Assembly: GCA_036493915.1 (NCBI GenBank)
Contig: DASXPA010000129.1
Coordinates: 1 to 64,000 of the forward strand
Source: Palsa-1392 sp036493915
GTDB taxonomy: Bacteria > Verrucomicrobiota > Verrucomicrobiia > Chthoniobacterales > UBA10450
DNA length: 64,000 bases
Direction of reading: 5' to 3'
The notes below the pieces were generated by a model, which did no database searches, was not told the DNA's origin, and saw only the letters and a program-made list of their open reading frames with translations. Positions 55,555 to 63,718 of this stretch are shown here, piece by piece. The position numbers were made by a program, and so were the translations under genes. Position 1 is the first letter of the stretch. Each line of letters begins with the position of its first letter.

Positions 55555-55797
55555 ATGAAAAATTCCGCGGAAGGGAATGCGCCTGAAGAAGGCGCGCAGT
55601 TCCTGAAAAATTCAGTGCTCTACAAGGAGTTCCTCGCCGAGCGCGAAGAAATTTTGAAACATAAATGGATCGAGAGCGAGAAAGCCGGCTCCGACATTGG
55701 GTTTGAAAAAGCGTTGCTCGACTGGATTGTGAAACATCGCTCCAATTGGCGCGAACGAAGACTGCGCGAAGTGCGGCTGGCGAAAACGCCCGCCTGA
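55555..55797 (+). CDS. Small conserved hypothetical protein
   Basis: 80 residues, hydrophilic, mostly helical. The core V-L-Y-K-E-F-L-A-E-R-E-E-I-L, then HKWIESEKAGSDIGFEKALL and D-W-I-V-K-H-R-S-N-W-R, recurs as a short domain in many bacteria, often as a stand-alone protein; I know no function. It precedes pyrR by 46 bp on the same strand. Confidence 0.75.
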   Translation: MKNSAEGNAPEEGAQFLKNSVLYKEFLAEREEILKHKWIESEKAGSDIGFEKALLDWIVKHRSNWRERRLREVRLAKTPA

Positions 55798-55843
55798 GTT
55801 TCGCCTGCTTCCTTTAAAGTGATCCCGCGAGGTCGCGAAGGAA

Positions 55844-56419
55844 ATGAGCACAAAAAAATCGCCTAACGAAAAGACCGCTGCGCGCATCTTCGATGCGGAA
55901 ACGCTGCGGCGTGCGCTGCGGCGTATCGCGCATGAGATCATCGAGCGCAATCACGATCTCCCGGCGCTGATCCTCGCCGGTATTCCCGCCCGTGGTGTCG
56001 AGCTCGCGCAACGACTCGCCGCCGGGATCGAGGCGATCGCCAAAGTGCGCGTCCCTACCGGCGTCATCGATGTCTCGATGCATCGCGACGACGTTCGCCG
56101 GCGTGGCACACTGCCGGTTGTTCGGGCATCACAGCTGCCATTGCCGCTCGAAGAGCGCAGCGTCATCATCGTCGACGACGTTCTCTTCACCGGCCGCACC
56201 TGCCGCGCGGCGCTGGACGCAATCAGCTCTTTTGGGCGGCCGGCTTCTATTCAACTTGCCGTCCTCGTCGATCGCGGCCATCGCGAACTGCCGATCCGTC
56301 CCGATTATGTCGGCAAGAATTTGCCGACCTCGCCTAACGAACGCGTGCGCGTGCGGCTCGAAGAAACCGATCACGAGCCGGACGCCGTCTGGCTCGTGAA
56401 AATTGAGGCAACAAAATGA
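55844..56419 (+). CDS. pyrR: Bifunctional pyrimidine regulator/uracil phosphoribosyltransferase PyrR
   Basis: 191 residues. The PRPP-binding motif is VIIVDDVLFTGRTCRAALDA and the flexible loop includes D-V-S-M-H-R-D-D. PyrR binds pyr mRNA in response to UMP in Firmicutes and also makes UMP from uracil. It heads the pyrR-pyrB-pyrC row. The 102-bp gap to pyrB shows no clear attenuator that I can fold by eye, so regulation is unproven. Confidence 0.92.
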   Translation: MSTKKSPNEKTAARIFDAETLRRALRRIAHEIIERNHDLPALILAGIPARGVELAQRLAAGIEAIAKVRVPTGVIDVSMHRDDVRRRGTLPVVRASQLPLPLEERSVIIVDDVLFTGRTCRAALDAISSFGRPASIQLAVLVDRGHRELPIRPDYVGKNLPTSPNERVRVRLEETDHEPDAVWLVKIEATK

Positions 56420-56521
56420 GAAGCTATTTTTCTCCTAACGAACGCGTCAGCAACTCTGTGGCGTGCACATGCTCCGCCAAAAACTCTTTGGTTTTGTGCC
56501 CCAGCAAACGCTAAATCGCCC

Positions 56522-57454
56522 ATGAGTACGACCTGGACGCGCAAAGATCTTCTCGGGCTGCGCGAACTTTCCGCGGAAGAGATCGGTTTCGTCCTCGACA
56601 CCGCCGACGCGTTCAAACAGGTCGGAACCCGCGAGGTGAAGAAAGTCCCCGCGCTCCAGGGCAAAACGCTCATCAACCTTTTCGTCGAGCCGAGCACGCG
56701 GACCCGCACTTCCTTCGAGCTCGCCGCCAAACGTCTCAGCGCCGACATCATTAACATTACCGCGGCCGCTTCCAGCCTAACGAAAGGCGAAACGCTCAAG
56801 GACACCGCGAAAATTCTCGAAGCGAATCACGCTGATCTAATCGTTCTGCGCCACAGCTCGGCCGGCGCGCCGCAGTTTCTCGCGACACGGCTCCGCTCCA
56901 GCATCATCAACGCCGGTGATGGCGCGCACGAACATCCGACCCAGGGCCTGCTCGACCTCTACACCATTCGCGAAAAGAAAGGCACAATCGACGGCCTGCA
57001 CGTTGCCATCATCGGTGACATCCTTTTCAGCCGCGTCGCGCGATCGAACATTTTCGCGCTCCTCAAATTGGGCGCGCAGGTCACCCTTGTCGGCCCGAGC
57101 ACGCTCGTGCCGCGCACTTTCGAAGAGCTTGGCGCAAAGATCACGCACGATCTCGACTCGGTTCTCCCATCAGCCGACGTCGTGAATCTCCTCCGCATCC
57201 AACACGAGCGCCAGCGTAAGGAATATTTCCCTGGGCTCGGCGAATACATTCGCTTTTTCGGCCTAACGAAAGAGCGCGCCAAACTTTTGAAACCCGATTG
57301 CCTCATCATGCATCCCGGCCCGATCAATCGCGGCGTCGAGATCGACAGCGACCTCGCCGATAGCAGTCGCAGCGTCATCCTCGAGCAGGTGACCAACGGT
57401 CTCGCCATCCGCATGGCGGTGCTTTATCTCTGCGGAGGCGTCCCCAGCTCATGA
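56522..57454 (+). CDS. pyrB: Aspartate carbamoyltransferase catalytic subunit
   Basis: 310 residues. Carbamoyl-phosphate binding motif FVEPSTRTRTSFELA, then HSSAGAP and GDGAHEHPTQGLLDL. The aspartate-side loop is L-R-I-Q-H-E-R and the end MHPGPINRGVEI. It makes N-carbamoyl-aspartate, the first committed step to pyrimidines. No pyrI is present. It overlaps pyrC by 4 bp, a common arrangement in which the two proteins can form a complex. Two dispersed motifs are inside. Confidence 0.95.
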   Translation: MSTTWTRKDLLGLRELSAEEIGFVLDTADAFKQVGTREVKKVPALQGKTLINLFVEPSTRTRTSFELAAKRLSADIINITAAASSLTKGETLKDTAKILEANHADLIVLRHSSAGAPQFLATRLRSSIINAGDGAHEHPTQGLLDLYTIREKKGTIDGLHVAIIGDILFSRVARSNIFALLKLGAQVTLVGPSTLVPRTFEELGAKITHDLDSVLPSADVVNLLRIQHERQRKEYFPGLGEYIRFFGLTKERAKLLKPDCLIMHPGPINRGVEIDSDLADSSRSVILEQVTNGLAIRMAVLYLCGGVPSS

Positions 57455-58734
57455 GCGCGACCATTATTCGCAGCGGCCGCATCATCGATCCGGCGAACCA
57501 TCGCGATGAGATCGCCGACCTTCTCATCGTCGACGGCGCAATCGCTTCGCTCTCTCAACTCTCTACTCTCAACTCTCAACCCGACGAGATCGAGGCAGCC
57601 GGCCTCATCGTTAGTCCCGGACTGATCGACATCCACGTCCACTTTCGCGAACCGGGATTCGGCTGGAAGGAAACGATCGAATCCGGCGCGCGCGCGGCCG
57701 CAGCAGGCGGATTCACCAGTGTCGTCTGCATGCCGAACACCTCCCCGGTGGCCGACAGCCCGAGCACGATTGCGTGGATCAAAGATCGCGCTGAGCAAGT
57801 TGCCAACGTCCATCTCCTGACGACGGGTGCGATTTCGAAGAACCTCGACGGCGAAGAACTCGCGCCGATCGGCTCGCTCGCGCAAGCCGGAGTTGTCGCG
57901 CTAACCGATGACGGACACTGCATCCAGAATAACGAACTGATGCGCCGCGCGGTTGAGTATGCGCGCATGTTCGATCTGCCGCTGCTCGACCATTGCCAGG
58001 ACTACAACCTCGTCGGCAACGGCGTCGTCAACGAAGGCTACTGGAGCACCCTGCTCGGGCTCCCCGGCTGGCCGGGCGCGGGCGAGGAAGCGATTGTCGC
58101 GCGCAACATTCTCCTAGCGGAATTGTGCGATCATCGCATCCATTGCCAGCACATCAGCGCGGCTGGAAGCGTGCGGCTCCTGCGTGAAGCGCGCGCGCGG
58201 GGGCTGAAAATCAGCGGCGAAGTTTGCCCACATCACATCGCCCTTACGGATGCGGCGATCGAAAATTTCGATACCAACTGCAAGATGAATCCGCCACTTC
58301 GGACACAGCGCGACATCGACGCACTCCTCGAAGGCATCGCCGACGGCACGCTCGATATCCTGGCGAGCGACCATGCGCCGCACGCGAAATTTGAGAAGGA
58401 AGTCGAGTTCGACGCCGCGCCTTTCGGCATCCTCGGACTCGAAACCGAGCTCGGGTTATTTCTCGACCGCCTCGTGCACCGCCACAAAACTATCGATCTC
58501 CCCCGCCTGCTCGCTCTCTATACGATCAATCCCGCGCGATTGTTAGGCTTGAAGAGCGGCACCCTGTCGTTAGGCGCAAGAGCCGATATTACCCTGATCG
58601 ATCCAGACCTCGAGTGGATCGTGAACGCCGACACTTTTGCCTCCGTCTCGCGGAACACACCCTTCGACGGCTGGAAGCTAAAAGGTCGGGCGGTGCGCAC
58701 GATCGTTGGCGGCAAGACTGTTTGGAGTTTGTAG
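57451..58734 (+). CDS. pyrC: Class I dihydroorotase
   Basis: 427 residues. Zinc and catalytic residues: D-I-H-V-H-F-R-E-P-G near residue 62, MPNTSPVADS, D-H-C-Q-D, H-C-Q-H-I-S, and the catalytic Asp in S-D-H-A-P-H. It closes carbamoyl-aspartate to dihydroorotate. Residues about 33-44 (SLSQLSTLNSQP) are an insertion coded by four heptad repeats between two N-terminal strands; close relatives should lack it. All catalytic motifs are intact, so the enzyme is probably active. Confidence 0.95.
   Translation: MSATIIRSGRIIDPANHRDEIADLLIVDGAIASLSQLSTLNSQPDEIEAAGLIVSPGLIDIHVHFREPGFGWKETIESGARAAAAGGFTSVVCMPNTSPVADSPSTIAWIKDRAEQVANVHLLTTGAISKNLDGEELAPIGSLAQAGVVALTDDGHCIQNNELMRRAVEYARMFDLPLLDHCQDYNLVGNGVVNEGYWSTLLGLPGWPGAGEEAIVARNILLAELCDHRIHCQHISAAGSVRLLREARARGLKISGEVCPHHIALTDAAIENFDTNCKMNPPLRTQRDIDALLEGIADGTLDILASDHAPHAKFEKEVEFDAAPFGILGLETELGLFLDRLVHRHKTIDLPRLLALYTINPARLLGLKSGTLSLGARADITLIDPDLEWIVNADTFASVSRNTPFDGWKLKGRAVRTIVGGKTVWSL
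57552..57579. repeat. Four CTCTCAA-type heptads inside pyrC
   Basis: CTCTCAA, CTCTCTA, CTCTCAA, CTCTCAA in tandem over 28 bp, exactly the size and copy number seen in the pseudopilin gene at 30954 but with a different unit. The insertion keeps the pyrC frame with flanking bases. Confidence 0.9.
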
Positions 58735-58863
58735 CTACTCGCCGCTGAAGGTCTGCTCCAGCCAGTCGCCTGCCTCGCGAAACGCCGCGCCAAGAAAGAT
58801 GCCCGGCGATTCTTGCGGGTTGAGGGAGACGAACGCGCCGAGGGAAAGCCAGGGTTTGCGCAT
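58735..58863 (-). CDS. Small hypothetical protein (42 aa)
   Basis: An ORF from ATG at 58863 to TAG at 58735: begins MRKPWLSLGAFVSLNPQ and ends W-L-E-Q-T-F-S-G-E. Codon choice is like that of neighbouring genes, and the start lies 15 bp after the stop of the flavin oxidoreductase, fitting co-transcription. No recognised family. A copy of the dispersed motif lies between the two genes. Its stop touches the pyrC stop tail-to-tail. Confidence 0.5.
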   Translation of the reverse strand: MRKPWLSLGAFVSLNPQESPGIFLGAAFREAGDWLEQTFSGE

Positions 58864-58878
58864 TGCAAATCGTATTCG

Positions 58879-59976
58879 TTAGGCAAACGCGCGACCGTAT
58901 TGCGACGGCGGATCCAGCTTTTGGTGGAGCGGGCGGACAGCATTGAGCGGCCAGTAAGGATGGCGTAAAAATTCTCGCGCCATAAGGACCAGATCGGCCT
59001 CGCCGAGGCGCACGATCTGGTCGGCTTGCGCCGGTTCCGTGATCATGCCGACGGCGCCCGTTGCGATCCCGGCTTCCGCGCGGATGGCGGCGGCGAACGG
59101 AAGTTGGTAACCCGCGCCCGTCGGTATCTTGGCATCCGCGACGTTGCCGCCGCTCGAGCAATCGATCAGGTCAACGCCTAACGATTTCAATTTTTTCGCG
59201 AGCGCGATCGAGTCGTCGCCGGTCCAGCCGCCCTCCCTCCAATCGGTCGAAGAGATGCGCACGAAGAGGGGGAACTTTTCTGGCCAGACTTCGCGCACCG
59301 CGGCAACCGTTTCGCAGAGAAAGCGAACGCGATTCTCGAAGGAGCCGCCGTATTGATCGGTGCGCCGATTACTGAGCGGCGAGAGAAAACTGTGCAGCAA
59401 GTAGCCATGCGCCGAATGAATCTCCACCACCTCCGCACCGGTCTGCAGAGCCCGCTTCGCCGCCTGCGCGAAAGCGTCGCGGATGTGCCGGAGTCCCTTG
59501 TGATCGAGTTCCTCGGGAGTTTGGTAACCCTTCGTGAATGGGAGCGAGCTTGGACCGAAGATCGGCGTCCAGCCGCCGTCCTTCACGCCTAACGGTCTCC
59601 CACCTTCCCATGGTCGCGCGGTGCTCGCCTTTCGGCCGGCGTGTGCCAGCTGCATTCCCGGGACCGCGCCTTGTTGCCTAACGAACGTAAAGATCCGCGC
59701 GAGCATCTCGATGTGCTCGTCTTTCCAAATCCCGAGGTCTTGCGGACTGATTCGGCCCTCCGGCACAACCGCGGACGCTTCCGTGAAAACAAGTGCGGCG
59801 CCGCCAACCGCGCGGCTCCCGAGATGGACGAGGTGCCAGTCGTTGGCGAAGCCGTCTTCACTCGAATACTGACACATGGGCGAGACGACGATGCGGTTGC
59901 GGAGTTCCACTTCGCGCAGCCGAAACGGGGAAAATAAATGGACGTCCTGATGTTTGAGCACGCTAACGAATCGCAC
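58879..59976 (-). CDS. Old-yellow-enzyme flavin oxidoreductase (YqjM/NamA-like)
   Basis: 365 residues, TIM barrel with FMN. Start region NRIVVSPMCQYSSEDG has the Cys typical of the thermophilic-like OYE class (YqjM). The substrate-binding pair is in VEIHSAHGYLLHSFLSPL, followed by NRRTDQYGGS; phosphate-binding residues are near the end (LVLMAREFLRHPYW). It reduces activated C=C bonds with NADPH. It sits in a minus-strand group with a 42-aa gene downstream and a 2H phosphoesterase gene upstream, separated by 19 bp. Confidence 0.92.
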   Translation of the reverse strand: MRFVSVLKHQDVHLFSPFRLREVELRNRIVVSPMCQYSSEDGFANDWHLVHLGSRAVGGAALVFTEASAVVPEGRISPQDLGIWKDEHIEMLARIFTFVRQQGAVPGMQLAHAGRKASTARPWEGGRPLGVKDGGWTPIFGPSSLPFTKGYQTPEELDHKGLRHIRDAFAQAAKRALQTGAEVVEIHSAHGYLLHSFLSPLSNRRTDQYGGSFENRVRFLCETVAAVREVWPEKFPLFVRISSTDWREGGWTGDDSIALAKKLKSLGVDLIDCSSGGNVADAKIPTGAGYQLPFAAAIRAEAGIATGAVGMITEPAQADQIVRLGEADLVLMAREFLRHPYWPLNAVRPLHQKLDPPSQYGRAFA

Positions 59977-59995
59977 AGACCGCGACTTTCGCTCG

Positions 59996-60484
59996 TTAGG
60001 CTAGCGGTCGGAAAGCGATTGTCTCCCAGGATTCGACATCGGTGTCCGATACGACTTTGCGCGGGCAACGAATCGCTTCGATCGCGGCGAAGGTGACGGA
60101 CGCGAAGGGCACCGACAACGAAATGGCGAGCTGGCGTTTGCTTGCGGCCGGCAAATGTTGATAGAGTAGACTGAGATGCGGATCGAAGCCCGCGGACTTA
60201 ATGCCTAACGAAACCCGGAGTTGTGCGAGCGCGGCGGTGAGTTCGAAGCGAACGAACAGTGTCTTGGTGAATTTCTCCGAGTAATCGACGCCAAGGATCG
60301 AGAGCCTGATCGAAGCTGCTTCGACTCCTTGTAATAGCGCCACCGAACCAAGGCCAAGAGTCAGATGCGGTTCGAAGATTGGCGCGTCGCGTTCCAACGC
60401 CAGCCACCGGATCTTCTCTCGAAACCAAGTGCGCGCGGGCTCGGCCGGCGTGAGCCAAAGGACAATCACCGATCCATTTGCCAT
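59996..60484 (-). CDS. 2H phosphoesterase (2'-5' RNA ligase / cyclic phosphodiesterase-like)
   Basis: 162 residues with the two H-x-T/S motifs that define the superfamily, P-H-L-T-L-G near residue 40 and P-H-L-S-L-L-Y near residue 107. Such enzymes open or form 2',3'-cyclic phosphates or act on 2'-5' linkages; the spacing resembles plant and yeast cyclic phosphodiesterases. Substrate not evident. It precedes the flavin oxidoreductase gene by 19 bp. Confidence 0.8.
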   Translation of the reverse strand: MANGSVIVLWLTPAEPARTWFREKIRWLALERDAPIFEPHLTLGLGSVALLQGVEAASIRLSILGVDYSEKFTKTLFVRFELTAALAQLRVSLGIKSAGFDPHLSLLYQHLPAASKRQLAISLSVPFASVTFAAIEAIRCPRKVVSDTDVESWETIAFRPLA

Positions 60485-60553
60485 CCTGTGAAGACTAGCG
60501 GAAGTGCGGGGAAATTTCGATGGAGCAACGAGGCCGCATGGTTAGCGTCTCGG

Positions 60554-60919
60554 ATGCCGACGAACGTTCTTGGAACCGAACTGCGCGCGTGCTGCAGCGA
60601 TCCGGTCACGGGATTTTATCGCGATGGTTATTGTCGGACCGGAGCGGAGGATGTCGGGCTGCACACGGTCTGCGCGGAGATGACGCGCGATTTTCTCGAT
60701 TACTCGGTCTTGATGGGAAACGATCTCGTGACGCCACATCCGGAGTGGGGCTTTGCCGGGTTGGAGCCGGGCGATCGTTGGTGCATCTGCGTGTCCCGCT
60801 GGAAGCAGGCGCTCGACCGCGGCGTTGCGCCGCCGGTCGACCTGGAAGCGACGCACAGCTCGGCGCTGGAGCTTGTGCGCCTGGAGGAATTGCAGGCCCA
60901 CGCCTTGCCTTCTCGTTAG
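60554..60919 (+). CDS. DUF2237 family protein
   Basis: 121 residues from the ATG at 60554: MPTNVLGTELRACCSDPVTG starts the family signature, followed by G-F-Y-R-D-G-Y-C-R-T-G-A-E-D-V-G and later P-G-D-R-W-C-I-C and L-E-A-T-H. Full-length for DUF2237, whose function is unknown. Conserved cysteines (about 13, 14, 26, 77, 79) suggest metal or redox chemistry (inference). Right after its stop, two dispersed motifs lie in tandem. Confidence 0.88.
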   Translation: MPTNVLGTELRACCSDPVTGFYRDGYCRTGAEDVGLHTVCAEMTRDFLDYSVLMGNDLVTPHPEWGFAGLEPGDRWCICVSRWKQALDRGVAPPVDLEATHSSALELVRLEELQAHALPSR

Positions 60920-60944
60920 GCGTTAGGCGCTAGAATGCCCGCAG

Positions 60945-61400
60945 GGCGATGCGCAGCTGATTGCGGCCCAGCTTCGCCAGACTCTGCGCGAGATCGAGCC
61001 GCAAGTTCCGCTTTACGACGTTACGATACTGGCGAACGAGCTGGACGATTCGCCCGCGCGCGATCGCTGATCACCTGGCTGTCGGTCGCCTTCGGCGCGC
61101 TCGCCACTCTTCTCGCGACGATCGGGTTGTATGGTGTCATTTTCCTTTTCGGTCGCACAACGAACCCGCGAGATCGGGATCCGGAATGGCGCTCGGAACG
61201 TAACGCGGCGATGTTCTGCGGCTGGTCTTGCGGCAGATTACCTGGCTGGTCCTGCTCGGTGGCGCAATCGGGGCGGCAATCCGTTAGGCGGAATGCGCGT
61301 GCTCGAAAGTTTGTTTTATGATGTGCGAGATCTCGATCCGCTGGCCTTCGTTGGCGCCACTTTGCTTCTCATCGCCGCGGCCGCGGGGCGGCTTATTTGA
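60945..61400 (+). pseudogene. Decayed MacB/ADOP-type permease C-terminus
   Basis: Pieces of one protein appear in different frames: AQLRQTLREIEPQVPLYDVT, then LSVAFGALATLLATIGLYGV, then SVAQRTREIGIRNGARNV, then DPLAFVGATLLLIAAAAGRL and a stop. In order these match the last transmembrane module of large FtsX/MacB-like permeases (ADOP type in Acidobacteria). At least three frameshifts and the missing first part show a dead gene. No intact copy or ATPase is near. Confidence 0.8.
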
Positions 61401-61433
61401 ACCCGACTGTGGCCTTGCATTATGAGTGATTCG

Positions 61434-62147
61434 TTAGTCGCGGATCTTATAATTGAGTTGTCGCGCAAGCAGCCAGCGGACGCCGAACATGTCGATGGTG
61501 GCCCGGACAGCGCGGTTGCCGAGGCCGTACTTGCTCTGGCCGAAGCGGCGCGCGCGATGATTGACGGGCAACTCGAGCAGGCGATAACCGGCGCCTTTGA
61601 CGAGCGCAGGAATGAAACGATGCATTCCTTTGAAAGGGACAAGCGTGCGCACGCATTCGCGCCGCATCGCCTTCAAAGTGCAGCCGGTATCGCGTACGCC
61701 ATCTTTCGTGAAACGGCTGCGGACGAAGTTTGCGATTCGACTCGTCAGGCGCTTGACCAGCGTGTCCTTCCGTTTCGCGCGATAACCACAAACCAGATCG
61801 GCGCCGCTCCGTTGCAGTTCGGCGAGGAGGCGCGGGATGTCGGCGGGATCGTTCTGCAGATCGGCGTCGATGAGGATGACGATGTCACCGCGCGCAGCGT
61901 TCGCGCCGGCGTAAAGAGCGGCACTTTGCCCCGCGTTTTTTTCAAAATGGAGAACGCGCACTTCCGGCGACCTCGCTAGGCAAGCGAGACTTTGATCGGT
62001 CGAGCCGTCGTCGACAAAAATGATCTCGTGCGCGATCCCGGAAAGCGCGGCAGCCAGCTCCGCCTGCAAGAGCGCGACGTTCTCCTCTTCATTGTAAAGC
62101 GGCACGACCACAGAAACGGCCGGCGCGGCCTCGGACTTTTCGTTCAT
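61434..62147 (-). CDS. Family 2 glycosyltransferase (dolichol-phosphate-mannose-synthase-like)
   Basis: 237 residues, GT-A fold: SVVVPLYNEEENVALL, I-F-V-D-D-G-S-T-D, and the metal-binding D-A-D-L-Q-N-D-P. The R-F-G-Q-S-K-Y-G motif is typical of enzymes that move a sugar from a nucleotide to polyprenyl phosphate. No C-terminal membrane helices. It overlaps the GT39 gene by 4 bp: this enzyme probably makes the lipid-linked sugar donor that the next protein uses. Confidence 0.9.
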   Translation of the reverse strand: MNEKSEAAPAVSVVVPLYNEEENVALLQAELAAALSGIAHEIIFVDDGSTDQSLACLARSPEVRVLHFEKNAGQSAALYAGANAARGDIVILIDADLQNDPADIPRLLAELQRSGADLVCGYRAKRKDTLVKRLTSRIANFVRSRFTKDGVRDTGCTLKAMRRECVRTLVPFKGMHRFIPALVKGAGYRLLELPVNHRARRFGQSKYGLGNRAVRATIDMFGVRWLLARQLNYKIRD

Positions 62148-63718
62148 AACGGCATCGTCCGATAATCGTAGCAGGCCCAGACGCGGAGCGTGCGCACGAG
62201 CCGGCTGCCGGCGCGGACCTCGATCGTTGTAAGCGGTTCGATCCGGCTAAAACCGCCGCTGATGCTGCGAGGCGGAGGCTGCTCCTTCCCCTCCTGCAGA
62301 TAGAGAGCGGTCCGGCCGACGAAGAGATTCACTCCCTGTTCTTCGGTATATACTTCGTTCGGATCGCGCACGGTGTCGGGCGGCAGCGGCCCGAACTCAT
62401 CGTAGCGCGGCCAGAAGGAAAACTCGTTCACCATGTCCTGCGACTCCGGGATGTAAGCCGGCGGATGGCCCGGTCCTTCGACGCGTTTGCTAGGCAAATA
62501 AAACGCCAGCTCCGAGGCACGATCGCGTCCATCGGCGATAAGGAAAGCTTTCTGCCCGGTTTTGGTTTCGAAATCGCGCCGCACTTTGGCAACTGCATCG
62601 GACATGGCGCGCCAGCCGCGTAGCCGATCGGTCGGATCGCCGTGGCGACGTTGGAAGCCGCGGTCGTTCGTCATCAGACCGATGAGCAGTGCGCTCATGA
62701 GCAGACTGAGAACGAGCCCCGCGCCCGCCCAATTTTTCACCATCGTGCGCGCGGCGGCGCGCTCGCGCCAGTAGGAAACCGCGAGAATGGCGAGGCTAAG
62801 AAAAGCGAGCCCGTCCCAATTTGGCGCAGCGGCTTCGTTGAGCGAGAGCAGCGCGTAGAAGAGAAAAACCGGCAGCCCAAACCAGAGAAGATAAAGGACG
62901 GCGAAATGTCGTTGTGCGCGGCGCCAGCTCGCGATCACCGCCCAGGCGAGGCCGAGAAACAGAACCGGCGAATAGGTCGCGAAATGCGCGCCGAGGAAGG
63001 AGAGGAACTCGAGCGGATGAAATCCTGGGGCGCTGTTGAGACCGCCGCGCGAGCGAAGGTGCGCGAGCGTGATCCAGGCATGCTGTTCATTCCAAACGAT
63101 CGGCGGAATCGTGCAGAGAGCGAAGACGAGCAGGAGCAGATAAAGATTTGGCCTGACGAATTCGCGACGCAGGCGCTGGACGAGAAGGAGGATCAGAACG
63201 ACGGAGATGAGTTCGAGCGCGTTGGTGAATTTGCAGAGAAAACCGACTCCGATGAGCAGCCCGGTGAAGGGCCACCACCAGGAGAAACGCGGCGTCCGTT
63301 CGAGCGCGAGCCAGAAGGTGTAGAAGGCCGCGACCCAGAAAAAGATCGAGAGCGGATCGATCGTCATGACAAGGCTGCCGAGGTTGAAAATCGGCGTGAC
63401 GTTGAGCGCGATAACGGTCCAGAAACCGGCGGTCGCGCTGAAGAGCCGCTGCGCAAAATAATAGAGAAGCAAACTCGTACCCGCAGCGAGAAGCGGACTC
63501 CAGATGCGCACGCCAAATTCGTTGTTGCCGAAGATCGCCGTGCTCGAGCGAATGAAGAAGGCGACGCCCGGGCCTTTGCTGAAATACGAAAGCGCTGGCC
63601 GCTGCGACCACATCCAGTAATAGGCTTCGTCGGGCGAAAGCTGGGTCGCACTCAAAAGCGCGAGCCGGATCGCCGTGAGGACGAGGATAAAAATCCAAAC
63701 CGCGCGCGTCGTGCTCAT
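62144..63718 (-). CDS. GT39/ArnT-like membrane glycosyltransferase
   Basis: 524 residues from the ATG at 63718. About ten to eleven membrane segments; the first loop has the acidic motif L-S-P-D-E-A-Y-Y-W-M-W (catalytic Asp) and S-Y-F-S-K-G-P-G. A soluble C-terminal domain (about 390-524) faces the periplasm. Enzymes of this family transfer sugars from polyprenyl phosphate to lipid A, proteins or glycans. With the GT2 and PAP2 genes (4-bp overlaps on both sides) it forms a lipid-carrier-based modification unit. The acceptor is unknown. Confidence 0.9.
   Translation of the reverse strand: MSTTRAVWIFILVLTAIRLALLSATQLSPDEAYYWMWSQRPALSYFSKGPGVAFFIRSSTAIFGNNEFGVRIWSPLLAAGTSLLLYYFAQRLFSATAGFWTVIALNVTPIFNLGSLVMTIDPLSIFFWVAAFYTFWLALERTPRFSWWWPFTGLLIGVGFLCKFTNALELISVVLILLLVQRLRREFVRPNLYLLLLVFALCTIPPIVWNEQHAWITLAHLRSRGGLNSAPGFHPLEFLSFLGAHFATYSPVLFLGLAWAVIASWRRAQRHFAVLYLLWFGLPVFLFYALLSLNEAAAPNWDGLAFLSLAILAVSYWRERAAARTMVKNWAGAGLVLSLLMSALLIGLMTNDRGFQRRHGDPTDRLRGWRAMSDAVAKVRRDFETKTGQKAFLIADGRDRASELAFYLPSKRVEGPGHPPAYIPESQDMVNEFSFWPRYDEFGPLPPDTVRDPNEVYTEEQGVNLFVGRTALYLQEGKEQPPPRSISGGFSRIEPLTTIEVRAGSRLVRTLRVWACYDYRTMPL

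Noticed and set aside
55798..56521. PyrR-type RNA attenuators around pyrR and pyrB
   Set aside because: The leader before pyrR is only 46 bp, and I could not find antiterminator and terminator folds in the pyrR-pyrB gap.
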